A stretch of DNA of 64,000 nt from assembly GCF_014652315.1 (NCBI RefSeq), contig NZ_BMYO01000009.1:149559-213558 (forward strand), given 5' to 3'. The notes under the pieces are model-generated. The model ran no database searches. It saw only the letters and a list, made by a program, of their open reading frames with translations, and was not told the origin of the DNA. Both the position numbers and the translations under genes were made by a program. Position 1 is the stretch's first letter. The number at the start of each line of letters is the position of its first letter. This DNA is from Jeongeupia chitinilytica (GTDB lineage Bacteria > Pseudomonadota > Gammaproteobacteria > Burkholderiales > Chitinibacteraceae). Shown one piece after another: positions 17,382-25,300 of the stretch.

Positions 17382-18262
17382 TGCGTTTCCTCCCGGGTCG
17401 CACCGGCGACCAGTTCGACGAAGGCCTGTGCCGCCGGCGTCGGCTGGCGGGCCCAGATGCAGTAGACGCGCCGGGCCGGCGCGTCGCGCACCGGCACCAC
17501 GCACACGCCGCTCAGCCCGGCGGCCGAGCTCGCCGGCACCATGCCGATGGCGAGTCCCTGACGGACGAAGCGCTCGAGCAGCGCAATGTGGTCGATCTCG
17601 AAGCCGACATGACGGGCAAGCCCGGCACGGGCGAACGCCTCGTCGGTCTGGCGCCGGGCGCTGCTGCCGGCACGGTAGTCGACCCAGTGCTCGCCGGCGA
17701 TGTCCTGCAGGTCGAGCCGCGGCCGCGACGCCAGCGCATGCGCCAGCGGCAACACGGCCACCAGCGCCTCGTCGCACAGCTGCAGCGCGTTCAGGCCGGT
17801 AATCTCCTCGCCGGGCCACAGGCCGATGAAGGCCGCATCGGCGCGGTACTCGCGCACGTCGGCCAGCATGACCTCGCTCATGCCGGAATTGAGCCGGATG
17901 TCGACCTGCGGATGGCGACGGTGGAATTCGGCCAGCAGTGCCACGGCGTCGGGTGCATTGAGTGCCGAAATCACCGAGACGGCCAGGCTGCCGCGGATCT
18001 GCCCGGTCGCGGCGGCGACTTCGTCGCGGACGCGCTGCGCATCGTGCAGCAACTGCCGGGCTGCGGGCAGGAAGGCGCGGCCGGCCGGCGTCAGCTGCAC
18101 CCGGCGCGAGGTGCGCTCGAACAGCGGCGCACCGAGCTCGTCCTCGAGCCGGGCAATCTGGTGGCTCAACGCCGACTGCACCGTGTGGCAGGCCTCGGCC
18201 GCGCGGGTGAAATGTTCGGTCTCGGCGACGGCAACGGCGTATTCGATCTGGCGCAGATTCAT
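17378..18262 (-). CDS. LysR-family transcriptional regulator
   Basis: A 294-residue regulator with an N-terminal winged helix-turn-helix (MNLRQIEYAVAVAETEHFTRAAEACHTVQSALSHQI, shown here only as its general position 1-36) and a C-terminal periplasmic-binding-like effector domain. The start was set at the canonical MNLRQ. It is divergent from an MFS exporter gene, the standard arrangement for LysR regulators controlling a neighbour, and overlaps cobU by four bases. The effector is unknown. Confidence 0.93.
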   Translation of the reverse strand: MNLRQIEYAVAVAETEHFTRAAEACHTVQSALSHQIARLEDELGAPLFERTSRRVQLTPAGRAFLPAARQLLHDAQRVRDEVAAATGQIRGSLAVSVISALNAPDAVALLAEFHRRHPQVDIRLNSGMSEVMLADVREYRADAAFIGLWPGEEITGLNALQLCDEALVAVLPLAHALASRPRLDLQDIAGEHWVDYRAGSSARRQTDEAFARAGLARHVGFEIDHIALLERFVRQGLAIGMVPASSAAGLSGVCVVPVRDAPARRVYCIWARQPTPAAQAFVELVAGATREETQ

Positions 18263-18277
18263 TGCATGACAAAAATC

Positions 18278-18290
18278 GATCAATTTGATC
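18278..18290. promoter_or_regulatory. Candidate LysR operator
   Basis: GATCAATTTGATC is a perfect 13-base dyad in the 101-base divergent gap between the LysR gene and the MFS gene, close to the LysR start. LysR proteins typically bind T-N11-A dyads in such positions. The assignment is by position and symmetry only. Confidence 0.45.
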
Positions 18291-18363
18291 AAAACAATAC
18301 ATTGGCGTGATTGAAGATGCCAGTGTGATACTGGTTGCCAATTGAATGATTCAGGATGAAACC

Positions 18364-19545
18364 ATGACCCCACATGCCCGCCTGACGCCGGGGCTGGTCG
18401 CGCTGATGGCGTTCGCCACCGGCCTGGCCGTCGCCAGCAACTATTACGCCCAGCCGCTGCTGCACACGCTGTCGGAAACCTTCGGCGTATCGGTCGGCCT
18501 TGCCGGCTTCATCGTCACCGCCGCCCAGCTCGGCTACGCGATCGGCCTGGTGCTGCTGGTGCCGCTGGGTGACCTGCTCGAGCGGCGCGGACTGATCGTG
18601 TCGATGACCCTGCTCGGCGCGGTCGGGCTGATGATTACCGCCAGCGCGCAGCACATCGGCATGGTGCTGTTCGGCACCGCGCTGACGGCGCTGTTCTCGG
18701 TGGTGGCGCAGGTGCTGCTGCCGTTTGCGGCGACACTGGCGGCACCCGAACAGCGCGGCCGGGTCGTCGGCACCATCATGAGCGGGCTGCTGCTCGGCAT
18801 CCTGCTGGCGCGGACCGTCGCCGGCGTGCTCGCCGGCATCGGCAGCTGGCGCACCGTGTACTGGGTTGCCGCACCGCTCTTGGTGCTGACGGCGCTGGCG
18901 CTGTGGCGCGCGCTGCCCAAACACCACGAGAACGCGGCCCTGCCCTACCCGCAGCTGCTCGCGTCGGTGTTCCGGCTGTTCGCCGAAGAACCGGTGCTGC
19001 GACTGCGCGCACTGCTCGGCGCGCTGTCGTTCACGATCTTCAGCGTGCTCTGGACGCCGATGGCCTTCCTGCTGTCGGGTGCGCCCTATCACTATTCCGA
19101 CGTGAGCATCGGCCTGTTCGGCCTCGTCGGCGCCGCCGGTGCGCTCGCCGCCACGCAGGCCGGACGACTGGCCGACCGCGGTCGCGGCGACCACGCCACG
19201 CTGTACGGACTCGCACTGCTGCTGCTGTCGTGGTTGCCGATCGCCTTTGCCGAATCGTCGGTCATCGCCTTCATCATCGGCATCCTCGTGCTCGACCTGG
19301 CGGTCCAGGCGGTGCACGTCAGCAACCAGAGCGCCATCTACCGGTTGCGTCCGGAAGCGCGCAGCCGGCTGACGTCGGCATACATGACCTGCTACTTCAT
19401 CGGCGGTGCCAGCGGCTCGCTGCTGTCGGCCTGGGCCTACGCGCACAGCGGCTGGACCGGCGTCGTCGTGCTCGGCACCGCGCTGAGCGCCAGTGCGCTG
19501 GCGGTCTGGCTGCTGGCGGCACGGCGTGCACCGGTCGCTGCCTGA
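18364..19545 (+). CDS. MFS transporter (sugar/drug efflux type)
   Basis: A 393-residue, 12-helix major facilitator protein. NYYAQPLL in the first helix region and PLGDLLERRGLIV in the loop 2-3 motif A are typical of the YnfM/AraJ-like efflux group. The ATG at 18364 has AGGA about eight bases upstream; an ATG 18 bases earlier lacks one. Divergent transcription from the LysR gene suggests that the regulator responds to a substrate of this exporter. The substrate itself cannot be read from the sequence. Confidence 0.9.
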   Translation: MTPHARLTPGLVALMAFATGLAVASNYYAQPLLHTLSETFGVSVGLAGFIVTAAQLGYAIGLVLLVPLGDLLERRGLIVSMTLLGAVGLMITASAQHIGMVLFGTALTALFSVVAQVLLPFAATLAAPEQRGRVVGTIMSGLLLGILLARTVAGVLAGIGSWRTVYWVAAPLLVLTALALWRALPKHHENAALPYPQLLASVFRLFAEEPVLRLRALLGALSFTIFSVLWTPMAFLLSGAPYHYSDVSIGLFGLVGAAGALAATQAGRLADRGRGDHATLYGLALLLLSWLPIAFAESSVIAFIIGILVLDLAVQAVHVSNQSAIYRLRPEARSRLTSAYMTCYFIGGASGSLLSAWAYAHSGWTGVVVLGTALSASALAVWLLAARRAPVAA

Positions 19546-19563
19546 CCGTTCTGCACTGCAAAT

Positions 19564-19593
19564 GAAAAACGGCGGCCCGAGGGTCGCCGTTTG
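19564..19593 (-). terminator. Terminator after the chitinase gene
   Basis: On the minus strand the repeat AAACGGCGA..CCGCCGTTT forms a hairpin that is followed by TTTTTCAT. It lies 20 bases past the chitinase stop codon. Confidence 0.65.
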
Positions 19594-19611
19594 CACGTCC
19601 GCCGCAGCGGA

Positions 19612-21573
19612 TCACTTGGTGTTGTCGATCACCACCTGGCCGTTGTACTTCACCTGGCCACGGAACATGTAGTCGACGCACTGCTTGTAGTCGCCCGGGT
19701 TGGCCAGCGAGAACGGCATCTGGTAGTCGACCAGCTGGCACGCCCACGACACGCCGCCCGGGTTGTTGGCGTTGTAGCCCCAGTTCTTGTCGAGGTAGGT
19801 CTTGGTCGCCGCCGCCGAGCCCGACTGGAAGCCCTTCATCGCCGCGCAACCGAGCTGCTCGCTGGCCGGCACCGGCACGCCCAGTTCCGAAGCAAACGAT
19901 CGGTACGCCGCGATCCGGTTCTGCACCTGCGACTTCTCGGCACCACCGCCACCGCACTCGATCCCGCCGTTGATGATGAACACCGTGGCACCGAAGCCCG
20001 GGCTCATGTTGTTGGCGACGTCGACCGCGTTCGGCTGCCAGGTACCGTCGACGACCCAGGTCATCGGCGGCTTCGGCGATTGCGGGTAGACCGCGAACCA
20101 GATTGCCGAGGCGAAGTTCAACCAGGTGTCGGCAACGCGGCCCGGATTGTCGAGCAGCACGTTGACGTCACCGTACAGCGACTTGCTGAACGGGCCGTAG
20201 TTGTAGTTCCACGACAGCTGCTTCGAACCGCGGCCGAAATAGTCGATCGTCTGGCCCGACGCGTTCTGCGAGCACGGATAGAAGACCGAGAAGATCGAGC
20301 TGCCGGCACCGCGGAAGCAGTCCTGGTACGCGCCGACCGCCGAGCCTTCGTTGTAGCCGTTCTCGCGCAGGTACCACAGCGCCTGCTTGTACGACGGAAT
20401 CGCGGTGTTCTGGTCCATCGTCGCCAGCACCGGGTTGTTCTGCGCCGGGTAGGTGCGCGCGGTCGCCGGGGTCAGCGCCGGCCAGTTGGCACCGGTTTCC
20501 TGGACGAAGTGGGCGAACGACGTCGCCAGCAGCTTCTTGCAGATCGCATCGCTGTCGCGGCCGTCGCTGTAGGTCGCGCAGTACGCCGGGAACTTGGCGA
20601 CGCCACGGAGGAAGTTCACGTAGGTGTAGGCGACGTTGCGCACCGGGAAGAACGAATCGAACTTCGCTTCGCCGAGTACGCGCTCGACACGCTGGACGTT
20701 GGCCGGATTGGCGGCGCGGCCCGGCACGACGGCTTCGACTTCGGAGTCCGGCAGCACGGCCAGCGCGGCACGGATGCGGGCGATCGCGGCCGAATCGGTA
20801 CCGGCTTGCGACGCCAGCGCGTTCTCGGCGGCGGTGAACTGCGCATCGGTCGGATAACCGGCCGGGGCGGCGATGAAAGTCACCTGCGGCTTGTACGACG
20901 CCGGTGCAGGCGTCGGCGCGGGCGTCGGTGCAGGCGTCGGTGCAGGCGTCGGTGCAGGCGTCGGTGCAGGCGTCGGTGCCGGCGTCGGTGCAGGCGTCGG
21001 TGCAGGCGTCGGTGCAGGGGTCGGCGTGCCGGAGCAGGCGCCGAGATCGGTCCACGGCTGGCCTTCGCCGGTGCTGCTCGACGGTACGTTGCCTTGCGTC
21101 CACCACTTGGCCGAGTAGTTGCGGCCGTTGTAGCTCACGGTCGCACCGCCGTTGTAGGCGGTGCCGGCGTTCCAGGCTGCGGCAGTGCAGCTGCCGGCCG
21201 GGGTCGGCGCGGGGGTCGGCGCGGGGGTCGGTGCAGGCGTCGGTACAGGCGTCGGAGCCGGGGTCGGCGCAGGGGTTGGCGCAGGGGTCGGAGCCGGGGT
21301 CGGCGCAGGCGTCGGGGTCGGAGCCGGGGTCGGCACAGGCGTCGGGGTCGGCGTGCCGCTGCCGACCTTCTTCCACAAGGTCGGCGTCGATGCCGGGTTC
21401 CAGTTGGCGCCCACGTAGGCGGTATGGGTCACCAGCGCCTGATAGTCGCTACCGCTGTAAGACACGTACGTGCCGGCGCTGTAAGTCTGGCCTTCCTGCC
21501 ATGCCGGGTAGGCGGCATAGGCCTGCGCCGTGGCGACGACCGCAAGCGCGGCCGCAATACGGTTGAATTGCAT
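19612..21573 (-). CDS. Secreted GH19 chitinase with two chitin-binding modules
   Basis: A 653-residue modular chitinase. A signal peptide (1-20) is followed by a CBM5/12-type module (about 21-70, YPAWQEGQTYSAGTYVSYSG), a Pro-Thr-Ala linker (73-126), a second binding module (about 128-181, with AWNAGTAYNGGATVSYNGR), a second linker (182-229) and a GH19 catalytic domain (231-653). HFVQETGAN places the catalytic Glu at about 363 and YFGRGSKQLSWNYNYG is the GH19 substrate-site signature. It hydrolyses chitin outside the cell. The ATG at 21573 is preferred because AGAGG and GGAG precede it and the signal peptide begins there. Confidence 0.95.
   Translation of the reverse strand: MQFNRIAAALAVVATAQAYAAYPAWQEGQTYSAGTYVSYSGSDYQALVTHTAYVGANWNPASTPTLWKKVGSGTPTPTPVPTPAPTPTPAPTPAPTPAPTPAPTPAPTPVPTPAPTPAPTPAPTPAGSCTAAAWNAGTAYNGGATVSYNGRNYSAKWWTQGNVPSSSTGEGQPWTDLGACSGTPTPAPTPAPTPAPTPAPTPAPTPAPTPAPTPAPTPAPTPAPASYKPQVTFIAAPAGYPTDAQFTAAENALASQAGTDSAAIARIRAALAVLPDSEVEAVVPGRAANPANVQRVERVLGEAKFDSFFPVRNVAYTYVNFLRGVAKFPAYCATYSDGRDSDAICKKLLATSFAHFVQETGANWPALTPATARTYPAQNNPVLATMDQNTAIPSYKQALWYLRENGYNEGSAVGAYQDCFRGAGSSIFSVFYPCSQNASGQTIDYFGRGSKQLSWNYNYGPFSKSLYGDVNVLLDNPGRVADTWLNFASAIWFAVYPQSPKPPMTWVVDGTWQPNAVDVANNMSPGFGATVFIINGGIECGGGGAEKSQVQNRIAAYRSFASELGVPVPASEQLGCAAMKGFQSGSAAATKTYLDKNWGYNANNPGGVSWACQLVDYQMPFSLANPGDYKQCVDYMFRGQVKYNGQVVIDNTK
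20884..21030. repeat. 12-bp tandem repeats encoding linker 2 of the chitinase
   Basis: About ten near-perfect copies of a 12-base unit (GCAGGCGTCGGT on the plus strand) encode the repeated Pro-Thr-Pro-Ala tetrapeptide between the second binding module and the catalytic domain. Copies differ by single synonymous bases. The unit length is a multiple of three, so copy-number change keeps the frame. Confidence 0.9.
21196..21357. repeat. 6/12-bp tandem repeats encoding linker 1 of the chitinase
   Basis: A Pro-Thr/Ala-Pro-rich linker between the two chitin-binding modules is encoded by degenerate 6- and 12-base repeats (GGGGTCGGCGCA and variants). It is more diverged than linker 2, which suggests it is older or arose separately. 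Confidence 0.85.
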
Positions 21574-21669
21574 CGTCTCCATCCTCTTGTCTGGGCGCCG
21601 CTCGTACGGCGGCATGCCGGCGAGCATATGCGCAGGCGGAGGACGAAACGCTCGTCGCTGACAACCGGC

Positions 21670-22398
21670 CTAGTCGGTCCCAATGCGCTGTAAGGTACCC
21701 AGCGAAGCTTGTGCGGTGCGGCATGCGTCCGAAACGAACAGCTCGCCGGCGCAGGGCAGACAGTAGAAGGCATGGGCGCCGTCGTCCCAGTCGAAGCCGA
21801 GCAGCGTGGCGTGCAGATAGCCGCGGTCGGCCGCGCTGCCGCCGTAGCGGCTGTCACCGAGGATCGGCGCCGAGATGCTTTTCATCGCCACGCGCAACTG
21901 GTGGGTGCGGCCGGTGTAGGGCTTGAGCGCAAACAGGCGCAGCCCGGGCACGACGCTGGCACTGACAAAGCGGGTTCTGGCGAACAGCGCATCCTCGCGC
22001 GTCAGCCGCCAGTTGCCGCCGCGCCCGGCGGCCATGCCGCCCCGGATCTCGCCCTGCTTCTTCGCCGGCTTGCGGTCGGACAATGCCAGATACAGCTTGT
22101 CCATCTCGCGCGCGGCAAAGCGCTCGCCGAACGCGCTGGCCGCATCGTTTGAAGTCGCCAGCACGATCAGCCCCGAAGTGATCGCGTCGAGCCGGTGCAC
22201 CGGCCACAGCGCCGCGCCATACAGATCGCGAACACACTCGACCAGACCGGGAACGTCACCATCGCGGTGAAAGTGCAGGCCGGGCGGCTTGTAGGCGACG
22301 ATGAAATCGGCCGCCGCGTGCAGCACGGCCGGTTGCCACGGATCGGGCGGGGTCAGGGCAGTCGGTCCGGCTTCGGCCGGTTCGTTGGCAGGGTTCAC
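21670..22398 (-). CDS. RluA-family RNA pseudouridine synthase
   Basis: A 242-residue pseudouridine synthase without an S4 domain. The catalytic motif HRLDAITSGLIVLA contains the essential Asp, and KPYTGRTHQLRVAM, PILGDSRYG and LHATLLGF are further RluA-family motifs. No ATG lies at the right place; a GTG at 22398 is the best start, 54 bases from the divergent rlmH. The exact uridine target (rRNA or tRNA) cannot be stated. Confidence 0.85.
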   Translation of the reverse strand: MNPANEPAEAGPTALTPPDPWQPAVLHAAADFIVAYKPPGLHFHRDGDVPGLVECVRDLYGAALWPVHRLDAITSGLIVLATSNDAASAFGERFAAREMDKLYLALSDRKPAKKQGEIRGGMAAGRGGNWRLTREDALFARTRFVSASVVPGLRLFALKPYTGRTHQLRVAMKSISAPILGDSRYGGSAADRGYLHATLLGFDWDDGAHAFYCLPCAGELFVSDACRTAQASLGTLQRIGTD

Positions 22399-22452
22399 CG
22401 GCGGGCACTCGCAAGGCGTAAAATCGGCCCATTTTACCGGCGGAACACGGCC

Positions 22453-22923
22453 ATGAAGCTCATCATCATCGCGGTCGGCCACAAGATGCCCGGCTGGATC
22501 GAGGACGGATTCGGCGAATACCAGAAGCGGCTGCCGCGCGAGTTCGCGCTGCAGCTGGTCGAACTCAAGCCCGACAAGCGCGCTGGCAGCAAGACCCCGC
22601 AGCAGGTGATGGCCGAGGAAGCCGAGCGCATCCTCGCCGCGATTCCGCAGGGTGCGCGCGTGCTGGCGATGGACGAGCGCGGCGCCAACTGGACGACGAT
22701 GGCACTGGCCGAGAAGATGAAGGCGTGGCACGTCGACGGCCGCGACACGGTGTTCATCATCGGCGGCACCGACGGCCTCGACCCCAGCGTCAAGCAGCGC
22801 GCCGACCAGTTGCTGCAATTGTCGGCAATGACGCTGCCGCACGGCATGGTGCGCGTGCTGCTGGCCGAGCAGCTGTACCGCGCCTATTCGATCCTGCACA
22901 ACCATCCCTACCACCGGGAATAA
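22453..22923 (+). CDS. rlmH: 23S rRNA (pseudouridine1915-N3)-methyltransferase
   Basis: A 156-residue SPOUT methyltransferase that modifies helix 69 of 23S rRNA. The N-terminus MKLIIIAVGHKMPGWI, the FIIGGTDGL segment of the SAM-binding knot and the C-terminal LLAEQLYRAYSILHNHPYHR are diagnostic. The length matches E. coli RlmH. In related genomes rlmH is near maf, as here, although a small unrelated gene is inserted between them. Confidence 0.96.
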   Translation: MKLIIIAVGHKMPGWIEDGFGEYQKRLPREFALQLVELKPDKRAGSKTPQQVMAEEAERILAAIPQGARVLAMDERGANWTTMALAEKMKAWHVDGRDTVFIIGGTDGLDPSVKQRADQLLQLSAMTLPHGMVRVLLAEQLYRAYSILHNHPYHRE

Positions 22924-23094
22924 GGCACGCCGACAGCAATCCGGTTCATCCGGTCACGGAATCGGCACGCGGAATACCGCGGGCAATTGGCGCCCCATAC
23001 AAAACGCCGTACAAACCGGATCGACCCGTGCAAAGCCGCGACCGGACTTAATATCCGGCCGCGGCAATTGTCTGACACAATCGGCCAATCGCCG

Positions 23095-23469
23095 CTATTC
23101 CAGATAGTCGATCATGATTCTGGAAATCTTGCCGTCCAGGCCATTGACGTATTTCGTCGTAACAACGACATTGCCGTTGTCGTAATTGCCGCTGCTATTG
23201 AAGCTCGGCACGACAACCGTGCCGGAAATCGGTCCCTTGATCAGGATCTTCGACCAGTCGTCGCCTTCGCTGGCCGACGGGCTGTCGTAAACCTTGATCA
23301 GCGTCATGCCCGGAATGCTTTCGAGCTTCATCGACCGGGCCTCGTCGTTCGAGAAACCCTGATCGCCGTTCTTGCAGTCGATACTGTAACTCCGGCCACC
23401 GCTCAGCGTATTGCCGACCTGATCCTGCGTTGCGCCATTGCCTTCCCAGAAAGTGATTCTGCCACTCAT
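23095..23469 (-). CDS. Small beta/gamma-crystallin-like protein
   Basis: A 124-residue protein with no signal peptide. GRITFWEGNGATQDQ and later TLIKVYDSPSASEGDDW look like the two aromatic beta-strands of Greek-key motifs, and NDEARS and DDWSKI resemble the N/D-N/D-x-x-S/T-S calcium loops of microbial beta/gamma-crystallins. The fold call is by eye and moderate. Codons are clearly more AT-rich than in neighbours, as are the flanks up to 23690, which suggests acquisition from elsewhere. It is set between rlmH and maf, a pair often adjacent. Confidence 0.55.
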   Translation of the reverse strand: MSGRITFWEGNGATQDQVGNTLSGGRSYSIDCKNGDQGFSNDEARSMKLESIPGMTLIKVYDSPSASEGDDWSKILIKGPISGTVVVPSFNSSGNYDNGNVVVTTKYVNGLDGKISRIMIDYLE

Positions 23470-23723
23470 GACGATCTCCAATCGAGTCAATCAAGATGCA
23501 CGGTTCGAATGGCCGGACAATGCCCGGTCAATTCCCGGCAAAACCACTCTAGTACACGACCCGGCGAATGCCATTCGGCATCAATTGGTATTGCCCTGCC
23601 AATTATCGGAAATGAATCATCCATCAATTGAGAAGCCCATTCTAACTTTCAAATATAATTGCGTTCGAAAGTTTGCTACCATCGGCCCGCCCGCACCTCC
23701 CCCGCGCCGCCCTCAGGAACCGC

Positions 23724-24314
23724 ATGACCGACCTCTACCTCGCCTCCGGCAGCCCGCGCCGCCGTGAACTCCTCGGCCACACCGGCGTGACGTTCGAGCG
23801 CATCGGCGCCGAGATCGACGAAACCCCGCTCGACGGCGAGAACCCGCACGATTACGTCCGGCGGCTGGCCGCAGCCAAGGCCGAGGCCGGCTGGGCGGCG
23901 ATGCTGGCGCAGGGGCTCGCCCCGCGACCGGTACTGGCGGCCGACACCACGGTCGCACTCGGCAACGCCATCCTCGGCAAGCCGGCCGATGCCGCCGATG
24001 CGACACGGATGCTGAAGCTGCTGTCGGGCACCACGCACGACGTGCTCACCGGCGTCGGGCTGCGCACCGGCGCGGGCGTCGACGTGATCGTCTCGGCCAG
24101 CCGGGTGACCTTCATGACGCTGAACGACGCGCAGATCGCCCGGTATGTGGAAAGCGGCGAGCCGATGGACAAGGCCGGCGCCTACGGCATCCAGGGGCTG
24201 GGCGGACTGTTCGTCGCCGACCTGGCCGGCAGCTTCACCGGTGTCGTCGGCCTGCCGCTGCACGACACGGCACTGCTGCTCGGCCGTCACGGCCTGGGGC
24301 ATCTGGCCGGCTGA
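23724..24314 (+). CDS. maf: Maf/YhdE-type nucleoside triphosphate pyrophosphatase
   Basis: A 196-residue housecleaning pyrophosphatase. LYLASGSPRRRELL is the signature N-terminal substrate loop; ADTTVALGN, GKPADAADA, GEPMDKAGAYGIQG and FTGVVGLPL are the expected later motifs. The family hydrolyses non-canonical or dTTP/UTP nucleotides to monophosphates. The ATG at 23724 has AGGA upstream. Confidence 0.94.
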   Translation: MTDLYLASGSPRRRELLGHTGVTFERIGAEIDETPLDGENPHDYVRRLAAAKAEAGWAAMLAQGLAPRPVLAADTTVALGNAILGKPADAADATRMLKLLSGTTHDVLTGVGLRTGAGVDVIVSASRVTFMTLNDAQIARYVESGEPMDKAGAYGIQGLGGLFVADLAGSFTGVVGLPLHDTALLLGRHGLGHLAG

Positions 24315-24336
24315 GCCTCCACGCACGGTACGGACG

Positions 24337-24363
24337 AAAAAAGGGCGACCCGGTAGGTCGCCC
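24337..24363 (-). terminator. Terminator after the RsuA-family gene
   Basis: On the minus strand GGGCGACC-TACCG-GGTCGCCC forms an 8-base-pair stem followed by TTTTTT. It lies 43 bases downstream of the pseudouridine synthase stop, pointing correctly. Confidence 0.8.
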
Positions 24364-24405
24364 GCAACTCTGCTCAACACAACGTCCCGCTGTGTTCGTC
24401 AGCGC

Positions 24406-25173
24406 TTAACGCGCCGGCCGGCCTTTGGTTGACACGGTCAGCATCGCCACTTCGGCCTCGGTCAGCATCCGCCACCGGCCCTTGGCGGTGTCGCCCAGCT
24501 GCAGTGTGCCGATCGCGACACGCATCAGCCGCAGCGTGCCGACGCCATGTGCCTCGAGCAACCGCCGGATGTGCCGGTTCCGACCTTCGTCGAGCACGAC
24601 CTCGAGCCAGGCGTGCTTCTCGCCGCTGCGCAGCACGTCAACACGTTTCGCGACCAGCTTCTCGCCCTTGTCGACGATGCCGGCACGCATCGCTGCCAGC
24701 AGCGCCTCGTCCGGCAGCCGGTCGATCTGCACGTGATAGGTCTTGTCGAGGTGCGACGCCGGATCGGTCAGTCCGGCCGCCCAGCCGGTGTCGTTGCTGA
24801 ACAGCAGCAGCCCCTCGCTGGCCTTGTCGAGCCGGCCGACCGGGCCGAGCCAAGGCAGCGCGGCACCCTCGAAACACCGGTAGACCGTGTCGCGGCCCGC
24901 CTCGTCCGCCGCGGTGGTGACAAGGCCGCGCGGCTTGTTCAGCATCAGGTAGACGTGCTGCCTGGCCGCGACCTGCCGGCCGTCGACGCGCAACTCGTCG
25001 TCGGCACGCACGCGCTGCTCGGGGTCGGTGACGATCCTGCGGTTCACCGAGACCCGCTTCTCGAGCACCAGCGCTTCGGCCTGGCTGCGCGAGCAGAAGC
25101 CGAGCTTGGACAAGGTGCGGGCCAGACCGAAGGTCGGGACGGGAACGGAACGTGGCTTGATCGGGGCAGGCAT
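24406..25173 (-). CDS. RsuA/RluB/RluF-family 23S or 16S rRNA pseudouridine synthase
   Basis: A 255-residue enzyme with an N-terminal S4 RNA-binding domain (LARTLSKLGFCSRSQAEALV) and a catalytic domain with VGRLDKASEGLLLFSNDTG, where the Asp is catalytic. EGRNRHIRRLLEAHG and LMRVAIGTLQLGD complete the family pattern. The start was set at 25173, 16 residues before the S4 domain. Which member of the family it is cannot be decided by eye. Confidence 0.88.
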   Translation of the reverse strand: MPAPIKPRSVPVPTFGLARTLSKLGFCSRSQAEALVLEKRVSVNRRIVTDPEQRVRADDELRVDGRQVAARQHVYLMLNKPRGLVTTAADEAGRDTVYRCFEGAALPWLGPVGRLDKASEGLLLFSNDTGWAAGLTDPASHLDKTYHVQIDRLPDEALLAAMRAGIVDKGEKLVAKRVDVLRSGEKHAWLEVVLDEGRNRHIRRLLEAHGVGTLRLMRVAIGTLQLGDTAKGRWRMLTEAEVAMLTVSTKGRPAR

Positions 25174-25300
25174 GGGGCAGGCGCGCGAAGCGCCGGTCGG
25201 CAAGGCAGGAAAATGCGAACGGTAACACGGCGGCGGAACGGCATGGATAGCGCGCGAGGCACCGGCCACGACCGCAGGAGTCCGGCCGCCGGCAGCGGTC

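Noticed and set aside
20884..21357. Repeat arrays considered as CRISPR
   Set aside because: The units are contiguous 12-mers with no unique spacers and encode a Pro-Thr-Ala linker in frame.
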